A stretch of DNA of 64,000 nt from Rhodopirellula islandica (GTDB taxonomy: Bacteria; Planctomycetota; Planctomycetia; Pirellulales; Pirellulaceae): positions 172,584 through 236,583 of the forward strand of contig NZ_LECT01000025.1 in NCBI RefSeq assembly GCF_001027925.1, given 5' to 3'. Shown one piece after another: positions 62,228 to 64,000 of the stretch (position 1 is its first letter; every line of letters begins with the position of its first letter). The notes beneath the pieces are model-generated. The model was not told where the DNA came from. It did not search any database and saw only the letters and a program-made list of their open reading frames with translations. The position numbers were made by a program, and so were the translations under genes.

Positions 62228-63541
62228 ATGAGTACCGCATCCCCCAACATCAATTTGAGCAAGAACACAATTCTTGTTTCGGTGGACGATCTTCAGGTCG
62301 GCGAGATTTGTCGTTCGCCAATCGATGACGAGATCGGTCGCTTGCTGCTTGGTGCGGGTACACGAATCACAACCGAAGTGATCGATGGTCTGCGGGAACG
62401 CGGCATCAAAGATTTGACGGTCAATGCGGACGAAGCCGACACGTTGAGCGGTCGGTCCAAGGGTGCAGCGGTCAAACCGAAGCCGAAAATCGGCCGAGAC
62501 ACGGGGCACAATCCTGGACAAGATCCCGCCAAGTGGATCAAAGGTGTGCCCCTGAAAGATGCATTGGTCGATCGCCACCACGAACCCATCAATCAGACCC
62601 GTCGCCGGACGTTGCAAGGCCACGTCCAACAGGCACGCAGCAAATTTGAAGAAATTCGATTGGCTCTTTCCGAGCGAAAGATGCAAACGGTCGAAGCGTT
62701 GTCCGATCTCTCCGGCGCGTTCGCGTCTGCCATGGTGGACGACCATGATCAAACCGTCGGCGAGGTGGTTGCCTGCAACACAGAAATGTCATTGACCGAT
62801 CGCAGCGTGAAGCTGGGTGTCTTGGCCATGGCCATTGGAACCGAACTCGACCTGGATGGTCCCTCGGTTTTAGAAATCGGCATGGCCGGTCTGTTGCATG
62901 ACATTGGTTTGTACTCGATGAACCCCGAGTTCAGCGTTCCGGGAAGGGGTCCCTTTTCGCAACAAGAAACATGGGAATACCGCAAACACCCGGTGGTCTC
63001 CGCCAACAGTCTTCGCGAAGTATCCGACATTCCCCACGCGGTATTGCTGGCGATCGAACAGGTCCACGAACAATACGACGGCTCGGGTTACCCGTTTGGT
63101 TTAGAAGGCAAACGAATTCACATCTACGCGCGAATTCTCAACGTCTGCGACACTTACCTTCGGTTGGTCCTCGGAACCGCGTACCGCAAAGCTCTGGTCC
63201 CGCACGATGCGTTGGGATTCATTTTGCATCAGGCTCGGTACGGTCTGTTCGACGCCCAGGTCATTCATGCCCTGTTGCGGACCAAATCGTTGTTCCCCTT
63301 GGGTAGTCGTGTCGAATTGGCCAACGGAAAGTGGGCGGACGTGATTCGTCGACCCATCGAAGGCTACGCCTGTCCTGTCTTACAACTTTCCGATGGTGAA
63401 CTGTTTGACCTCGTGGAAAATCCACACGAGGTGGTTCAGCCCCACTGCGACCCGCAACGCAATCAAGGTCGGTTGTCGATCGAAGCGATGCAAAAGATTC
63501 GCTGGAACCCGGCTGACGAATTGTTCTTTGAAGAAGCGTGA
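62228..63541 (+). CDS. HD-GYP domain protein, c-di-GMP phosphodiesterase-like
   Basis: 437 residues. The N-terminal ~70 residues (LVSVDDLQVGEICRSPIDDE) form the DUF3391-like domain often found before HD-GYP. The HD-GYP domain has AGLLHDIGLYSM, HEQYDGSGYPFGLEGKRIHI and NVCDTYLRL. The first histidine of the domain is absent: where other members have an RHs-type motif, this protein has TDRSVKLGVLA. Metal binding may therefore be incomplete and activity reduced. The C-terminal ~100 residues contain an LFPLGSRVELANGKWADV motif, a common tail. Confidence 0.88.
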   Translation: MSTASPNINLSKNTILVSVDDLQVGEICRSPIDDEIGRLLLGAGTRITTEVIDGLRERGIKDLTVNADEADTLSGRSKGAAVKPKPKIGRDTGHNPGQDPAKWIKGVPLKDALVDRHHEPINQTRRRTLQGHVQQARSKFEEIRLALSERKMQTVEALSDLSGAFASAMVDDHDQTVGEVVACNTEMSLTDRSVKLGVLAMAIGTELDLDGPSVLEIGMAGLLHDIGLYSMNPEFSVPGRGPFSQQETWEYRKHPVVSANSLREVSDIPHAVLLAIEQVHEQYDGSGYPFGLEGKRIHIYARILNVCDTYLRLVLGTAYRKALVPHDALGFILHQARYGLFDAQVIHALLRTKSLFPLGSRVELANGKWADVIRRPIEGYACPVLQLSDGELFDLVENPHEVVQPHCDPQRNQGRLSIEAMQKIRWNPADELFFEEA

Positions 63542-63683
63542 TCTGCCCGGGAATGTATGAAGCAGGTTGGCAGGAATGATGGGCACAACCATGTGAGCCG
63601 GTTGGGCTTCAGCCTGGACTGCTAAATCTTTGGGATTGACACTCCAACAGCGGATACAAGTTTTCTTCCGGCTTCTGCCTTTC

Positions 63684-63888
63684 TTCATCCCGGTAGGGAT
63701 TTCAGATGGTAGCCGGGGGTCGCTGCGTAGCAGCACACCCCCGGAAAGCGAGCCTCCCCAAAATACTCTCCATCCCGCCGTGGCCAATGGCCACGGCGGG
63801 ATGGAGAGTGGCGGCGTGGGGTTTGCATGTCCATCGGTGGCGCTATCGCTTACCGACGGCTACCATCTTGCATCCCTACCGGGATGAA
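63684..63888. repeat. Nested inverted repeats at the right edge
   Basis: The outer arms 63684-63715 and 63857-63888 are 32 bases each and complementary at 29 positions (TTCATCCCGGTAGGGAT ... AGATGGTAGCCG). Inside lie a CCGGGGGT/ACCCCCGG hairpin and the perfect 45-base palindrome at 63765-63809. No gene was found between 63542 and the window end. Confidence 0.8.
63765..63809. repeat. Perfect 45-base palindrome
   Basis: ACTCTCCATCCCGCCGTGGC plus CA, a central A, then the exact 22-base reverse complement ending in GGAGAGT. ACTCTCC also recurs at 63906-63912 outside the palindrome. Such a structure would form a long hairpin in single-stranded DNA or RNA. Confidence 0.85.
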
Positions 63889-64000
63889 AACTTGCGCAAG
63901 CGACAATACTCTCCAAGCCCAAACGTTCAGCAGTCCAGCTTCAGCCCCGGTTGTGCGCGGGAACCGTGGCTAACGGTGGGCTGTTCAACCTTTGGGGTTG

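Noticed and set aside
1..64000. tRNA or rRNA genes
   Set aside because: No cloverleaf-type or rRNA-like sequence was recognised on reading; a dedicated scan was not possible.

Overview
The window looks like chromosome from a marine planctomycete close to Rhodopirellula. Evidence: paired DUF1592/DUF1552 and DUF1549-DUF1553/DUF1501 (planctomycete cytochrome and twin-arginine-type) genes, several Gfo/Idh/MocA oxidoreductases with twin-arginine-like leaders, an ECF sigma factor coupled to a cytochrome-type protein, a sialate O-acetylesterase, and many short palindromic intergenic repeats. No rRNA, tRNA, CRISPR array or complete insertion sequence was seen. Gene assignments rest on motifs read by eye, not on database searches.

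Layout. 0-3 kb: end of a planctomycete secreted protein, a small membrane protein and a radical SAM protein. 3-12.5 kb: two Gfo/Idh/MocA oxidoreductases, a PL10-like pectate lyase, a polytopic membrane protein, a membrane-anchored MutS-like ATPase and mannose-6-phosphate isomerase. 12.7-14.2 kb: a decayed nucleotidyltransferase with its small partner and a membrane protein. 14.3-19.1 kb: a sufR-sufC-sufB-sufD iron-sulfur assembly operon with a perfect 12-bp-arm palindrome over its promoter. 19.3-23.7 kb: a glucose dehydrogenase operon, pdxH, an AlgH-like protein and a cold-shock-domain protein. 23.7-27.5 kb: a DUF1552/DUF1592 pair.

27.9-34.5 kb is an accessory island. Its base composition looks more AT-rich than its surroundings, its short genes all read on the + strand, and it holds at least one convincing integron attC-like site (28488-28584) and a second half site (30180). 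A 175-nt leader is duplicated in front of two defence-type genes: an AAA ATPase fused to a TOPRIM-like domain (OLD/PARIS-like) and a RelA/SpoT-type nucleotide synthetase. Near-identical ~270-bp direct repeats (30237 and 34269) bracket those two genes. An ankyrin-repeat gene in the island is broken by an in-frame stop. This is the best candidate for a little-described system: defence genes carried as cassettes of a sedentary integron-like array.

35-45 kb holds five minus-strand genes encoding circularly permuted ATP-grasp, alpha-E, transglutaminase and DUF2126 domains, in two sub-clusters. Comparative genomics has proposed that such genes make or modify a peptide. 45-64 kb is mostly housekeeping or planctomycete-specific: a metallophosphoesterase, a PQQ beta-propeller protein, a BshB1-type deacetylase, a condensation-domain acyltransferase, a sialate O-acetylesterase, the ECF sigma/cytochrome/DUF1501 operon, an O-antigen ligase-like protein, an ArsR regulator with a CobW-type GTPase, L-2-hydroxyglutarate oxidase and an HD-GYP protein. 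A large nested palindrome closes the window. Two intrinsic terminators lie inside the coding region of the convergent neighbouring gene (4985-5035 and 50084-50117).
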